This document shows positions 33,007 through 42,273 of a stretch of 64,000 bases of DNA, one piece after another; the first letter of the stretch is position 1; each line of letters opens with the position of its first letter. The DNA lies in NCBI GenBank assembly GCA_029060405.1, contig JAIDUB010000073.1, positions 1 to 64,000 on the forward strand, in the 5' to 3' direction. The notes beneath the pieces are model-generated. The model did no database searches. It saw nothing but the letters and a program-made list of their open reading frames with translations, and had not been told where the DNA came from. The position numbers and the translations under genes are program-made. Source of the DNA: Duncaniella sp. (lineage in GTDB: Bacteria; Bacteroidota; Bacteroidia; Bacteroidales; Muribaculaceae).

Positions 33007-35467
33007 CGTAGAATTTTGCCTCATAGGGAGCGAGGCGCATCCGGCCATCCGTGACCGGTGTAATTGTGAGCCGTGACGGATGCCACTCCTCTATTTCCTT
33101 GCCGCTCGCGTCGCGCAGGTCAAGTGGTCGGCCAATGGCCTCGGGAGTGTGATTGTATACATAGTAAATCTGCCGGCCGTCATTGAGCGCGCGGTGAAAG
33201 AACATCACCCGGGCGGCATCGTTGGCCAGTCCGTCAAGCTTTATGTCGGGAGCGAAGTCCACGTCGCCCACCTTTTCCCCGCGGTCACATCTCACTATCT
33301 TTGCGCCCTCGGCTGAAAGTGCGTCGAGTTTGGCGGCCATATCGGGAGAGAGGGAGCATCTTTCGGGAACTACAAGTGCCCGGTAGCGCATTCCGCCCTC
33401 GACATCGATGCCCCCGTCGGGTGACGACGACATGCGGGTAAGCAGCGCTTCGGCCGATGTTACGTCAAAATTATATCCGTCGGGTATCTCAGGCAATCGG
33501 TAGGCCATGGTCTTTACGGGAGGATCGGCACCGAGAAGCACACACAGGTCCACTATAGGACGCCCCTGACGCAACATGGCAGCTGTGCGCGCCTGAATAT
33601 CCCAGAACCCACGCGACTCATCCCACCGGGGATGAAATCGATGAAACACATAGGGATGCGCCGTGCCCTCATCGTCGAGCTTGCGGTGCAGGTAAGGCTG
33701 ACCCTGCGACGCGCACACCACAAACTCATTGATTCCGCGACACCAAGCTATCGAGGCGATCCGCAGCAGTTCGTCCCATGTAGAGGAATAAGGCGTGTCG
33801 GTAAACGCCTCGCCCGACGCTATGGGGCGGCCGTAAAGGTGAGCAGCCGAAGCGGCATCGAGGCAGTCATAATTGCCGTCGGTCTGATATGCCCAGAACT
33901 CCCCCTGCGGCTTCGGTACACGCCCACGCGCCGCGATATTGTCGGTGGAGATATTGAGCATGGCCTGCGAGGTATAGTCCACACTGTCGCCGCGGCACAG
34001 GTCAGCAAAAGTACCGTAATAATTTTCCGCTATGGTCGCGGCTACGAGGCGGCGGAACGCAAGCAGACAGCTGTCGGTCTCCTCGCGGCTTCCTACTATA
34101 TAACCGGCGAGCATAGGCACGAGTTGCTCCACCGCCCTGCCGGTGGCGTCGGCAAGCGGCTTCTCGAATCCCGCGGTCCAGTTCTGCACTCCCGCCTCGT
34201 GGCTGTCCTGTATCATGCCGAGCAACGGTATTCCTGCAGCTCGCAGCGTATCGGCTATCGGGCGGAAATAATTGTCGAAGTGCACGCGGGCAGCCTCGGC
34301 GCTCATCACGTCGGCCTCATATCCGAGCAGATTGCGCCGGCCATGCTTGGTGCGGGCTCCCGTGGGGGCATAGCCCATCCTGATAATGCGCCACGTTCCT
34401 GCCGGCAACGTCACCGAGTCTCCCTCTATGGCGAGGGAAACGATATTTTCCGGAGCCACCGCCCCGTAATCGCCTCCGCGAGGATGAGGATACACGACCT
34501 CGGTGCGCAGCGCCGACTGCATCTCGGAATTATCCGCGATATCGGTCTGATATACCGCGACATCGCATATACTTACCGGTTTGAAATCCGGTGCCTCGGG
34601 CGGACGGTCATACAGCCTCAGACGAAACCGCGTTGATGTCACGGCGGGAAAACTTATAGACCTGCGGCGCGACTTGTGGCCGATATTGTTTTCCACAGGA
34701 AGCAACTCGACAGCTTGCCGCCACTCACCGGCATCATCGAGATACTCGAGATACCCCACCGGGGGATATTCCGTATATTTGGCAGCAAAATATCGTCCCG
34801 CGGGAGTCCCGGGAATATTCATAGAGCCTGTCGAGCCTTTGCCTCGCGGGGTGATTTCATAGCTGATTCCCCTCACGGTCACAGGCTTTTCAGTCACATA
34901 TTCAACCACAGTGTCGTTTCGCGTAATCTGCACCTGACCGTTAAGGATTTTTATGGGTGCGAGTGAAGCGTCGGCCGGAAATACCACTGCAGCTACGTCG
35001 GCATATCCGTCGCGCTCCTCGGGGCGACGGATATGAATCCGTGCGGGGACATCAAGAGTAACGAGCGTATCGGTAAACACGGTTTTCTTCATGGCGAGCT
35101 GCGGCGTTATCCACGGACCTCCGGTGACATAGCCGTTTCCTGCGGCCACCTCAAATGTCAGTCCGAAATCAGCGGCGCGGCGGGCGGCATATTTGAGTTC
35201 GCGCCACCACTCGGGGCTCATGGATTCCGATGCTCCCTCACCTTTACCGTGCACCTGATCATACCACACGACCCCGCCTATACCCTTGTCGCGAAACTCG
35301 CGGAGGTCGGCGTCGCAGCCTTCGGCGGTAAACGGAACCTCGCCCTGAAACCACCACACTTTCGTGCGTGCCTCGGCGGGGGGATTGAAAAACAATTCGC
35401 GCAACGCATCGGCATAACCTGTCAAAGCCCACGCCATCGCCATTAGGAATAAAAGAAGTCTGTTCAT
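32996..35467 (-). CDS. GH106-like alpha-L-rhamnosidase, exported
   Basis: An 823-residue protein with a signal peptide (LLLFLMAMAWALTGYA). The start of the mature part (FFNPPAEARTKVWWFQGEVP, then DLREFRDKGIGGVVWYDQ) is typical of GH106 barrels, and the later MGYAPTGARTKHGRRNLLGY and YEADVMSAEA stretches fit. GH106 enzymes release rhamnose from pectic rhamnogalacturonans. At 823 residues it is shorter than the roughly 1000-residue Bacteroides enzymes, perhaps lacking an accessory beta domain. No T9SS-like tail is present. A -7 box lies seven bases before the ATG. An undefined family branch is possible. Confidence 0.72.
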   Translation of the reverse strand: MNRLLLFLMAMAWALTGYADALRELFFNPPAEARTKVWWFQGEVPFTAEGCDADLREFRDKGIGGVVWYDQVHGKGEGASESMSPEWWRELKYAARRAADFGLTFEVAAGNGYVTGGPWITPQLAMKKTVFTDTLVTLDVPARIHIRRPEERDGYADVAAVVFPADASLAPIKILNGQVQITRNDTVVEYVTEKPVTVRGISYEITPRGKGSTGSMNIPGTPAGRYFAAKYTEYPPVGYLEYLDDAGEWRQAVELLPVENNIGHKSRRRSISFPAVTSTRFRLRLYDRPPEAPDFKPVSICDVAVYQTDIADNSEMQSALRTEVVYPHPRGGDYGAVAPENIVSLAIEGDSVTLPAGTWRIIRMGYAPTGARTKHGRRNLLGYEADVMSAEAARVHFDNYFRPIADTLRAAGIPLLGMIQDSHEAGVQNWTAGFEKPLADATGRAVEQLVPMLAGYIVGSREETDSCLLAFRRLVAATIAENYYGTFADLCRGDSVDYTSQAMLNISTDNIAARGRVPKPQGEFWAYQTDGNYDCLDAASAAHLYGRPIASGEAFTDTPYSSTWDELLRIASIAWCRGINEFVVCASQGQPYLHRKLDDEGTAHPYVFHRFHPRWDESRGFWDIQARTAAMLRQGRPIVDLCVLLGADPPVKTMAYRLPEIPDGYNFDVTSAEALLTRMSSSPDGGIDVEGGMRYRALVVPERCSLSPDMAAKLDALSAEGAKIVRCDRGEKVGDVDFAPDIKLDGLANDAARVMFFHRALNDGRQIYYVYNHTPEAIGRPLDLRDASGKEIEEWHPSRLTITPVTDGRMRLAPYEAKFYVTK

Positions 35468-35474
35468 AGCACAA

Positions 35475-35482
35475 CAAAATTA
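35475..35482 (-). promoter_or_regulatory. Predicted -7 promoter box of the rhamnosidase gene
   Basis: Minus strand TAATTTTG matches TAnnTTTG and ends seven bases before the ATG, another near-leaderless arrangement. It stands back-to-back with the MATE promoter at 35495-35502. Confidence 0.6.
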
Positions 35483-35494
35483 CGCAATTCTTAC

Positions 35495-35502
35495 TACCTT
35501 TG
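35495..35502 (+). promoter_or_regulatory. Predicted -7 promoter box of the second MATE gene
   Basis: TACCTTTG matches TAnnTTTG, with a leader of about 20 bases before the ATG at 35528. Confidence 0.6.
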
Positions 35503-35527
35503 CACGCGATTTTCAACTTTTATCATC

Positions 35528-36901
35528 ATGGCTGCGACAAAATCCTACTCTGTTGACATGACCCACGGCGGTCTGGCCGGGAAAATCATAATTTTCGCCC
35601 TGCCACTGATAGCATCGGGTATTCTTCAGCAGTCGTTCAACGCTGTCGACGTAGCTATGGTAGGCCGCTTCACCGGGCCTGAAGCCATGGCGGCCGTTGG
35701 AAGCAACGGCGTGATTATCAGCATTCTCGTCAATCTCTTCTTGGGTATAGCCATAGGTGCCAACGTGGTTATAGCCAACTATATAGGCATGAAAAACAAT
35801 ATCGCCACGGCGCGCTCGGTAGCTACCGTGGCGGTGGTATCGCTTCTCAGCGGCTTCATATTGCTCATTGCCGGCGTCACTCTCGCCCGCCCCATTCTCG
35901 AAGCCATGAGCGCGCCTCCCGACGTGATCGACGGTGCAACGCTCTACCTGCGCATCTACTTCCTCGGCATGCCATTCATCATGGTCTACAACTTCGGTTC
36001 GGCCATAATGCGAAGCATGGGCGACACGAAGCGCCCGTTTTACGCCCTGCTCGTAGGAGCACTTGTCAATGCCGCCCTCGACTATATATTCGTGAAATAT
36101 TTCTCAATGGGAGTAAGCGGAGTTGCCATTGCCACCGTGATAGCCAACGGGGTCAACGCCGCCATCATCGTGATTCTGCTCCGCCGCGAGCCCGAGCCGT
36201 TCACCCTCCATCTCCGCCGCCTCACGCTCTCGGTCCCCGACCTCATCAAAATGCTGAAAATAGGTGTGCCGGCCGGTCTGCAGGGCATGGTGTTCTCGAT
36301 ATCCAATATCTTCATACAGACGACAGTAAATTCATTCGGCTCGGCGGCGGTAGCGGGATCGGCTGCCGCGCAAACCTATGAATCATATTGCTACTATATC
36401 ATAAGCGCTTTTGCCGCATCCACCATCGCATTTACTGGCCAGAACTATGGCGCGGGATTGCTCGACCGCTGCCGCAAAGTGCTGTGGATATGCATGGGGC
36501 TTTGTGTGGCAGTGGCCGGAGCCGCCAACATGATTATATCTTACAATGCCTCGTGGTTCCTGAGCGTGTTTACCGACAATCCCGAGGTCGCCCGCTACGC
36601 CACCGAGCGCATCAATTCCGCCCTGCGCTTCCAGTTTATCGCGGCAAGCTACGAAATATCGGGAGCCTACATGCGCGGACTCGGCTACTCGATGACCCCG
36701 ATGTTGCTGACGATACTCGGCACATGCGTGCTTCGGATCGTGTGGGTCTATACCGTCAGTGCCCGTTACCACACCTTCCCCGCCCTGTTGCTCGTATATC
36801 CAGTATCGTGGGCCGCGACAGGCGCCATAGTCATGACCGCCGCCCAAATAGTCACCCGCACAGTCCGCCGCCACCACACATCCCTCGCAACACAGCCGTA
36901 A
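35528..36901 (+). CDS. MATE family efflux transporter (second copy)
   Basis: A 457-residue, twelve-helix transporter with NorM-type features (FNAVDVAMVGRFTGPEAMAA near 36 and AFTGQNYGAGLLDR near 303). It is only distantly similar to the MATE protein at 18.9 kb, so they are not recent duplicates. It is a single gene, divergent from the rhamnosidase. Its 3' end is followed after about 20 bases by the first copy of a REP-like palindrome. Confidence 0.9.
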   Translation: MAATKSYSVDMTHGGLAGKIIIFALPLIASGILQQSFNAVDVAMVGRFTGPEAMAAVGSNGVIISILVNLFLGIAIGANVVIANYIGMKNNIATARSVATVAVVSLLSGFILLIAGVTLARPILEAMSAPPDVIDGATLYLRIYFLGMPFIMVYNFGSAIMRSMGDTKRPFYALLVGALVNAALDYIFVKYFSMGVSGVAIATVIANGVNAAIIVILLRREPEPFTLHLRRLTLSVPDLIKMLKIGVPAGLQGMVFSISNIFIQTTVNSFGSAAVAGSAAAQTYESYCYYIISAFAASTIAFTGQNYGAGLLDRCRKVLWICMGLCVAVAGAANMIISYNASWFLSVFTDNPEVARYATERINSALRFQFIAASYEISGAYMRGLGYSMTPMLLTILGTCVLRIVWVYTVSARYHTFPALLLVYPVSWAATGAIVMTAAQIVTRTVRRHHTSLATQP

Positions 36902-36920
36902 TCATCCCCATCCTCCGCCC

Positions 36921-36957
36921 CTCCAGTAGGGACGCTCACTCGGGAGCGTCCGGCGGA
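36921..36957 (+). repeat. REP-like palindrome, family A, copy 1
   Basis: The sequence starts CTCCAGTAGG, has the stem GGACGCTC/GAGCGTCC and ends GGCGGAG. It lies 67 bases past the RAYT stop, in direct orientation with copy 2 on the other side of the transposase. Confidence 0.8.
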
Positions 36958-37024
36958 GTACGAGGCGCGACCGCTGCGAGGAATGGAGTTCGGCATATTC
37001 ATTACACGTACTCGACCGCAGTCG

Positions 37025-37543
37025 CTAATTGAAACAATCATCACCCCAATTGGCTACATTGTTCTCAATATAACGGGCAATATTATCTCCATCGACTGAG
37101 CCGCGTATTATATGGTCGTGGTATCGTGGCTGCCAACCAAATGGTAAATTCTTTCGACGCGCATATTTAGTAACGAGTTGTTTGAAACCGCCTACCACTA
37201 CTGAAAGCGGCGACCTTTTCAAAGGCGTAGGAGCCGAATCTTTATATCCGTATGATCCATCATCCCGAAGGTGTGAGGATATATATACTATTGCATGAAT
37301 ATGATTGGGCATAACAACACTTTGAAGTATACGGCAGTATTTGTAGTGTTTTTCGATTGAGCAAAGTTGCTCAAAAGCATAATTGCCGATTTCTGTCATT
37401 ATCATCTCACCATCATGTATTTCCCCAAAATAATGCCTTTTACCGGCAGTACAGATAGTTATGAAGTAACAACCTTCACCATAATCATGAAAATCGGCAC
37501 GGGGAGATTTTCGAATGGGAAAATCAAATTCAGGAAATTTCAT
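37025..37543 (-). CDS. REP-associated tyrosine transposase (RAYT, Y1/HUH family)
   Basis: A 172-residue single-strand transposase of the IS200-related Y1 fold. It has the RAYT layout: YFITICTAGKRHYFGEI near 26, the HUH metal site VVMPNHIHAIV (H81 and H83), PFGWQPRYHDHIIRG near 134, and the presumed catalytic tyrosine in ARYIENN (Y158) followed by a Trp. RAYTs are linked to short palindromic REP sequences that they are thought to cut and move. That matches: four family-A palindromes lie within 900 bases on both sides. I see no transposon ends around the gene, which is usual for RAYTs. Confidence 0.9.
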   Translation of the reverse strand: MKFPEFDFPIRKSPRADFHDYGEGCYFITICTAGKRHYFGEIHDGEMIMTEIGNYAFEQLCSIEKHYKYCRILQSVVMPNHIHAIVYISSHLRDDGSYGYKDSAPTPLKRSPLSVVVGGFKQLVTKYARRKNLPFGWQPRYHDHIIRGSVDGDNIARYIENNVANWGDDCFN

Positions 37544-37641
37544 TAACGTACTTAGAGGTTTAACATTTCACAAAAATAACGATATTATTCTGACATTCCA
37601 AAAATACCTCTTTGCTCCGCCGTAGATACAATAAATCACAT

Positions 37642-37678
37642 CTCCAGTAGGGACGCTCACTCGGGAGCGTCCGGCAGA
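37642..37678 (+). repeat. REP-like palindrome, family A, copy 2
   Basis: Nearly identical to copy 1 over 37 bases, then the tail CAAAAAGGTAATTT, which recurs after copy 5 at 43821. It lies about 100 bases upstream of the RAYT start. Confidence 0.8.
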
Positions 37679-37730
37679 GCAAAAAGGTAATTTCCCCCGC
37701 ATCCATCGCCGTAGCAATCGCCGTATTCCC

Positions 37731-37760
37731 CGCCGGACGCACCCCAGTGTGCGTCCCTAC
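37731..37760 (-). repeat. REP-like palindrome, family A, copy 3 (inverted)
   Basis: Read on the minus strand: GTAGGGACGCACACTGGG then GTGCGTCCGGCG. The stem is shared with copies 1 and 2 but the loop differs. Its orientation is opposite to copy 2, 52 bases away, forming an inverted pair. Confidence 0.75.
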
Positions 37761-37827
37761 AAGATTGAATATTAGGTGATTAAACTAATCATACCCAAAT
37801 ACTCTACAATAGCATCACAAATCGCAT

Positions 37828-37863
37828 CTCCCGAGGGGCGCTACACTGGAGCGCCCGGCTGAG
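37828..37863 (+). repeat. REP-like palindrome, family A, copy 4
   Basis: Stem GGGGCGCT/GGAGCGCCC with a compensated change from the GACGC-type stem of copies 1-3, then CGGCTGAG and the tail CAAAACGGTAATC. Compensated stem changes show that the fold, not the exact sequence, is kept. Between 37544 and 38017 I see only these repeats and a promoter, no gene. Confidence 0.75.
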
Positions 37864-37991
37864 CAAAACGGTAATCTCATCATGACCTCAATTACCAACG
37901 TCGTAGGTTAACTGATAAGTATCATTCGTGAGAGCCGTGAATAACATCATGGAAAATCGAATACATTCATTATCCAATATCATTTTTTTCT

Positions 37992-37999
37992 TATCTTTG
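37992..37999 (+). promoter_or_regulatory. Predicted -7 promoter box of the MNT-HEPN pair
   Basis: TATCTTTG, 18 bases before the ATG at 38018. It also decides the start: the open frame continues to 37928, but that part would be upstream of the promoter. Confidence 0.6.
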
Positions 38000-38017
38000 T
38001 GCAATGATAGTAAGGTC

Positions 38018-38338
38018 ATGAAGAATATCAGCACACTGCTCACCCGAATTAAAGAAATCATCACAGGTATCGCTCCCGCTGCAAAAGTGATACTGTATGG
38101 CTCCTATGCCCGCGGTGACGCAAGACCTGATTCTGATATTGACATCCTCGTGCTTCTTCCCGACAGTTATGCAGGCACTGAATTTGTCAAGACCAAATTC
38201 GATATATCCGACAATCTTTATGACCTGTCATTGGCTGAAAAAGTGGATATTTCCCCTTTAATTATCGTGCCGAAAGTTTTTTATGCCCGCAAGACTCCTT
38301 TTACCGTCAATATAGCTAACGAAGGTATAGAATTATGA
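38018..38338 (+). CDS. MNT-type nucleotidyltransferase (MntA-like antitoxin candidate)
   Basis: A 106-residue minimal nucleotidyltransferase. The active site is clear: GSYARGDARPDSDIDILV, with GS at 28-29 and metal-binding D40 and D42. It is the size of MntA antitoxins, which transfer AMP onto a HEPN partner. The start at 38018 is chosen from the promoter position. It overlaps the HEPN gene as ATGA. The pair sits between the REP/RAYT cluster and the dxs operon. Confidence 0.85.
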   Translation: MKNISTLLTRIKEIITGIAPAAKVILYGSYARGDARPDSDIDILVLLPDSYAGTEFVKTKFDISDNLYDLSLAEKVDISPLIIVPKVFYARKTPFTVNIANEGIEL

Positions 38339-38742
38339 CAGATCACCTTGACCCACAATCACGCATTGATCTTATAAGTTATAAGTTGGATAAAGCCCGT
38401 AACACTATAACTGAATCAAAGTATCTTGCCGATGCCGAATACTTCAATACGGCCATAAACCGCCTGTATTATTCAGTATATTACGCGGCTTCCGCACTAA
38501 TGCTTTCAGCCGGATTGGAGGCCGCCACGCACAAAGGCATCAAGAATATGCTCGGTCTGAAATTTATTCATCCCGGAATCCTGCCAGTGGAATATGGCCG
38601 CATATATCAACGACTTTTCGATTGCCGACAGGAAGCTGACTATGAAGATTTTGTTTATTACGACAAATGCACTTACGACGAGCTGCTTCCACTCGCATTG
38701 AAATTTATTGATACCATCGCTGCCTTAGTCGCTTCACGGTAG
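38335..38742 (+). CDS. HEPN-domain protein (UPF0332-like), partner of the MNT protein
   Basis: A 135-residue helical protein with the UPF0332 core NTAINRLYYSVYYAASALML near 43 and RLFDCRQEADYEDFVYYD near 95. HEPN-MNT pairs form toxin-antitoxin systems in which the HEPN protein is a ribonuclease kept off by AMPylation. Here the usual RX4-6H catalytic motif is not evident; only RQEADY stands in its place, as is common in this subfamily. It may therefore be inactive as a nuclease or act in another way. Confidence 0.8.
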   Translation: MTDHLDPQSRIDLISYKLDKARNTITESKYLADAEYFNTAINRLYYSVYYAASALMLSAGLEAATHKGIKNMLGLKFIHPGILPVEYGRIYQRLFDCRQEADYEDFVYYDKCTYDELLPLALKFIDTIAALVASR

Positions 38743-38776
38743 TATTTCAACCGACGGTTTGCTACTGCCGATTATC

Positions 38777-38808
38777 GTTGGAATCTGACGGATTTTTTAT
38801 TATCTTTG
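38777..38808 (+). promoter_or_regulatory. Predicted promoter of the dxs-trkA-trkH operon
   Basis: GTTG (38777-38780), 20 bases, TATCTTTG (38801-38808). This is a good Bacteroidetes match about 17 bases before the first ATG. Confidence 0.75.
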
Positions 38809-38825
38809 CGGTAAATATTTTCTAA

Positions 38826-39008
38826 ATGGATACCTCCACCCGCATCAGATTCGTATTCATCGCCGCGCTGTGGCTCTTGCTGTGCTATATCGTCATAGCA
38901 TCGCAGCCATTTACGCCGTGGATTGCATTCGTGCTCGTGACTTCGGGCATAGTAGTGTGGGTGCCGCTTTATAAGAAGTATATCAAGAATGGCAAACGCG
39001 ACAAATGA
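38826..39008 (+). CDS. Small two-helix membrane protein upstream of dxs
   Basis: A 60-residue protein with two hydrophobic segments ([19 protein letters not shown] and [18 protein letters not shown]) and a basic tail ([11 protein letters not shown]). It is the first frame after the promoter and overlaps the dxs start by 20 bases, so it is probably translated. Function unknown; it may be a small membrane protein in its own right or mainly couple translation into dxs. Confidence 0.65.
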   Translation: MDTSTRIRFVFIAALWLLLCYIVIASQPFTPWIAFVLVTSGIVVWVPLYKKYIKNGKRDK

Positions 39009-40926
39009 CTCTGCATCCCAAGCGCCGCTTTATCCGCTCCTGAGCGGTATTGACTCCCCGGCCGACCTTCGCCGATTGCCCGTAGACCGGCTTCCGGAAG
39101 TGTGCGATGAACTGCGACGCTTTCTTATTGCTTCTCTCTCCAAGAATCCCGGACATTTCGCATCTTCGATGGGTGCGGTAGAGCTTACCGTAGCCCTGCA
39201 CTATGTATTCAATACTCCCTATGACCGTATAGTATGGGACGTGGGGCATCAGGCCTACGGCCATAAGATTCTCACCGGCCGCCGTGACCGCTTCGAGACC
39301 AACCGCACTCTGGGCGGTTTGAGCGGATTTCCCAATCCCGCCGAGAGTCCCTACGATACTTTCACGGCCGGGCATGCATCCAACTCCATTTCGGCGGCCT
39401 TGGGTATGGCCGTGGCTTCGCAGCTGCAGCCCGACGAGCCGAAACGGAATGTGGTGGCCGTGATAGGCGACGCCTCGATAAGCGGCGGACTCGCCTTCGA
39501 GGGGCTTAACAATGCAGCCAACTCCAATGCCGACCTGCTCATAATCCTCAACGACAACGATATGTCGATCGACCGCAATGTGGGTTCGCTCAACTCCTAC
39601 CTTGCCCACATGACGGCGTCGAAAGCCTACAATAATTTCCGCTACCGCACCTACAAACTCATGCGCAAGCTGCATCTGGTCAGCGACCGCTCCCGCGGCA
39701 AGATATTGCGCTTCAACAACAGCCTGAAGTCACTCATCACCGACGAGCAGAATATCTTTGAAGGGCTGAATATAAGGTACTTCGGACCGTTTGACGGACA
39801 CGATACCGAAACACTCGTCAACGTGCTCCGCGACATCAAGGACATGAAAGGCCCGCGCATACTGCATCTGCGCACCGTGAAAGGCCGCGGATATGCTCCC
39901 GCCGAAGCCGATCCGGCCCACTGGCATGCTCCGGGACGCTTCAACCCCGCTACGGGCGAGCGCATCACGTCGCCGGGCGAGAATCAGAAATATCAGGATG
40001 TATTCGGCAAGACACTCGTGAATCTTGCCGCAAAAGATCCGCACATAGTTGGCATCACCGCCGCCATGCTTTCGGGTACATCTATGATAATGATGCAGAA
40101 AGCTTATCCTGACCGCACGTTTGACGTGGGCATTTCCGAAGGGCATGCCGTGACATTCGCCGGCGGATTGGCAAAGGACGGCATGCGCCCGTTTGTAGCG
40201 ATATATTCATCATTTCTCCAGCGCGCCTATGACCACATAATCCACGATGTAGCCATTCAGGGACTCCCTGTGGTACTTGCCATTGACCGCGCCGGCATAG
40301 TAGGCGAGGATGGAGTGACGCATCACGGGGCATTTGACCTCGCATATCTTCGCTCTATTCCCGGAATAACCGTAAGCGCTCCGCGCGACCCTCAATATCT
40401 CAGCCGACTTATGCTTACAGCCGCCGGAGCTACCGGACCGTTTTCCATCCGATATCCGCGTGGAGCAGGGAAAAACCTTGAGCCGGAGATGAAGGAGCTG
40501 GCGCCGCTGCCTGTAGGCCGTGGCGAATGTCTGCGCGAGGGCAAGGATATAACCGTGCTCACCATAGGCACGGTGGCCACCGACGCAATAGCTGCCATCG
40601 ACCGTCTCGCGGCAGAGCGTCCCGACATTTCAATAGCCCACTACGACATGATATTCCTCTCGCCCATCGATGAGGAGATACTCGCCGAAGTAGCCGCCAA
40701 GGGCACACCTGTGGTCACCGTGGAAGACGGCACGATAAAAGGCGGCCTCGGTTCAGCCGTGCTCGAATGGATGGCCGATCATGATTTCAGCCCCGTGGTG
40801 CGCCGTCTGGGCATGCCCGACCACTTCGTCACTCAGGGCACCGTGGCGCAGCTCAAGGCAATGTGTGGCTTTGATGCCGACGGCATATACAATACACTCC
40901 AATCCTTAATACCCGCCGCCCGATGA
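38989..40926 (+). CDS. dxs: 1-deoxy-D-xylulose-5-phosphate synthase
   Basis: A 645-residue thiamine-diphosphate enzyme, the first step of the MEP isoprenoid pathway (pyruvate plus glyceraldehyde 3-phosphate). It has [20 protein letters not shown], the cofactor motif [20 protein letters not shown] ending LNDNDMSI, and the transketolase C-half ([39 protein letters not shown]). It is translationally coupled to the small upstream gene and overlaps trkA by four bases. The link of dxs with potassium uptake genes is a chance operon arrangement as far as function shows. Confidence 0.97.
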   Translation: MANATNDSASQAPLYPLLSGIDSPADLRRLPVDRLPEVCDELRRFLIASLSKNPGHFASSMGAVELTVALHYVFNTPYDRIVWDVGHQAYGHKILTGRRDRFETNRTLGGLSGFPNPAESPYDTFTAGHASNSISAALGMAVASQLQPDEPKRNVVAVIGDASISGGLAFEGLNNAANSNADLLIILNDNDMSIDRNVGSLNSYLAHMTASKAYNNFRYRTYKLMRKLHLVSDRSRGKILRFNNSLKSLITDEQNIFEGLNIRYFGPFDGHDTETLVNVLRDIKDMKGPRILHLRTVKGRGYAPAEADPAHWHAPGRFNPATGERITSPGENQKYQDVFGKTLVNLAAKDPHIVGITAAMLSGTSMIMMQKAYPDRTFDVGISEGHAVTFAGGLAKDGMRPFVAIYSSFLQRAYDHIIHDVAIQGLPVVLAIDRAGIVGEDGVTHHGAFDLAYLRSIPGITVSAPRDPQYLSRLMLTAAGATGPFSIRYPRGAGKNLEPEMKELAPLPVGRGECLREGKDITVLTIGTVATDAIAAIDRLAAERPDISIAHYDMIFLSPIDEEILAEVAAKGTPVVTVEDGTIKGGLGSAVLEWMADHDFSPVVRRLGMPDHFVTQGTVAQLKAMCGFDADGIYNTLQSLIPAAR

Positions 40927-42257
40927 AAATTGTGATCGCCGGAGCCGGTTCGGTAGGCTCACACTTAGCCAAGATGCTCTCGCGCGAGGAGCAGGATATC
41001 ACGCTCATCGACAACGATACCGAGCGTCTTGCCGCCATCGACGCCAACTACAATCTGCTTACCGTAAACGGCAATCCCACGTCGTTTCAGGTTCTGAGTC
41101 AGGCCCATATAGAAGGGTGCGACCTGTTTATCGCAGTAATGCCCCACGAGACACGCAATATTGTGGCATGCGCTATAGCCAGCAGTCTGGGTGCAAAAAA
41201 GACGGTGGCCCGCGTCGACAATTTTGAATACAAGATGCAGGCCCACAAGGACTTTTTCGCGTCGCTCGGTGTGGCCGACGTAATATATCCCGAGTATCTC
41301 GCAGCCATGGAGATAATCACCGCGCTCGAACACAACTGGGTGCGTCACTGGTTTGAGCTTCACGACGGCGAACTGATAATCGTGGGCGTGAAGATTCGCG
41401 ACAACGCCCCCATCATAGGCATGCAGCTCAAAGAGCTCGCCATGACACATCACTCATTTCACGTAGCCGCAATCAAGCGCAATCACGAGACCATCTTTCC
41501 GCGCGGCGACGACTTCATCCGCTCCAACGATATAGTATATTTCGCCACGAAGCGCGAGGATGTCGACAAACTCGTCGACATATGCGGCAAGCTCTACCGC
41601 CCCATACGCGACGTGATGATTATGGGAGGAAGCCGAATCGCCATCCGCCTCGCGCATATGGCCGGTGACCGGTATAATTTCAAGATCATCGACAATGACC
41701 GCGACCTGTGCGTAAGGCTTGCCGAGAAATGCCCGCAAGCTGAAATAATCAACGCCGACGCCCGCGATATCGACACCCTTAAAGAGGAAGGCATCTCGTC
41801 GGCCGACGCGTTCATAGCCCTTACCGAGTCGAGCGAGGCAAACATCCTCACCTGCCTGTCGGCCAAAGAGTTCGGAGTGATTAAGACCATTGCCGAGGTG
41901 GAGAATCTGCAATTCATTTCCGAGGCCGAGAATCTCAATATAGGCACTATCGTCAATAAGAAGCTGCTGGCCTCGTCGCGCATATTCCAGATTCTGCTCG
42001 ACACCGACACCTCCACCTCCAAGTGCCTCGCGATGGCCGACGCCGAGGTGGCCGAAATAGTGGCCCGCGAGGGCTCACGCATCACCCGCGCTCCGGTCAA
42101 GGACCTGCGGCTGTCGCGCGACATGACCATAGCCGGTCTTATTCGCGACGGACACGGCAGCCTCGTCAACGGTAACACTCTCATTCAGCCCGGCGACCAC
42201 GTGGTAGTGTTCTGCCTCAACGGTGTGATACATACGGTCGAAAAACTGTTCTCATAA
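40923..42257 (+). CDS. trkA: Trk potassium uptake regulatory subunit TrkA
   Basis: A 444-residue cytoplasmic protein with two RCK repeats. Each has a Rossmann nucleotide site ([20 protein letters not shown] at residue 3; [20 protein letters not shown] near 231) and a C-terminal TrkA-C domain. It gates the TrkH channel through NAD(H)/ATP binding. Normal length. It lies directly upstream of trkH with a 16-base gap. Confidence 0.95.
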   Translation: MKIVIAGAGSVGSHLAKMLSREEQDITLIDNDTERLAAIDANYNLLTVNGNPTSFQVLSQAHIEGCDLFIAVMPHETRNIVACAIASSLGAKKTVARVDNFEYKMQAHKDFFASLGVADVIYPEYLAAMEIITALEHNWVRHWFELHDGELIIVGVKIRDNAPIIGMQLKELAMTHHSFHVAAIKRNHETIFPRGDDFIRSNDIVYFATKREDVDKLVDICGKLYRPIRDVMIMGGSRIAIRLAHMAGDRYNFKIIDNDRDLCVRLAEKCPQAEIINADARDIDTLKEEGISSADAFIALTESSEANILTCLSAKEFGVIKTIAEVENLQFISEAENLNIGTIVNKKLLASSRIFQILLDTDTSTSKCLAMADAEVAEIVAREGSRITRAPVKDLRLSRDMTIAGLIRDGHGSLVNGNTLIQPGDHVVVFCLNGVIHTVEKLFS

Positions 42258-42273
42258 CTCTCCGCACCTCATC

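Noticed and set aside
37731..37863. Regular palindromes as a CRISPR array
   Set aside because: The copies vary in sequence, face both directions, have unequal spacers, and no cas genes are near.
36921..37863. The RAYT and its repeats as a complete insertion sequence
   Set aside because: No target duplication or defined ends are visible; the repeats differ in number and orientation on the two sides.
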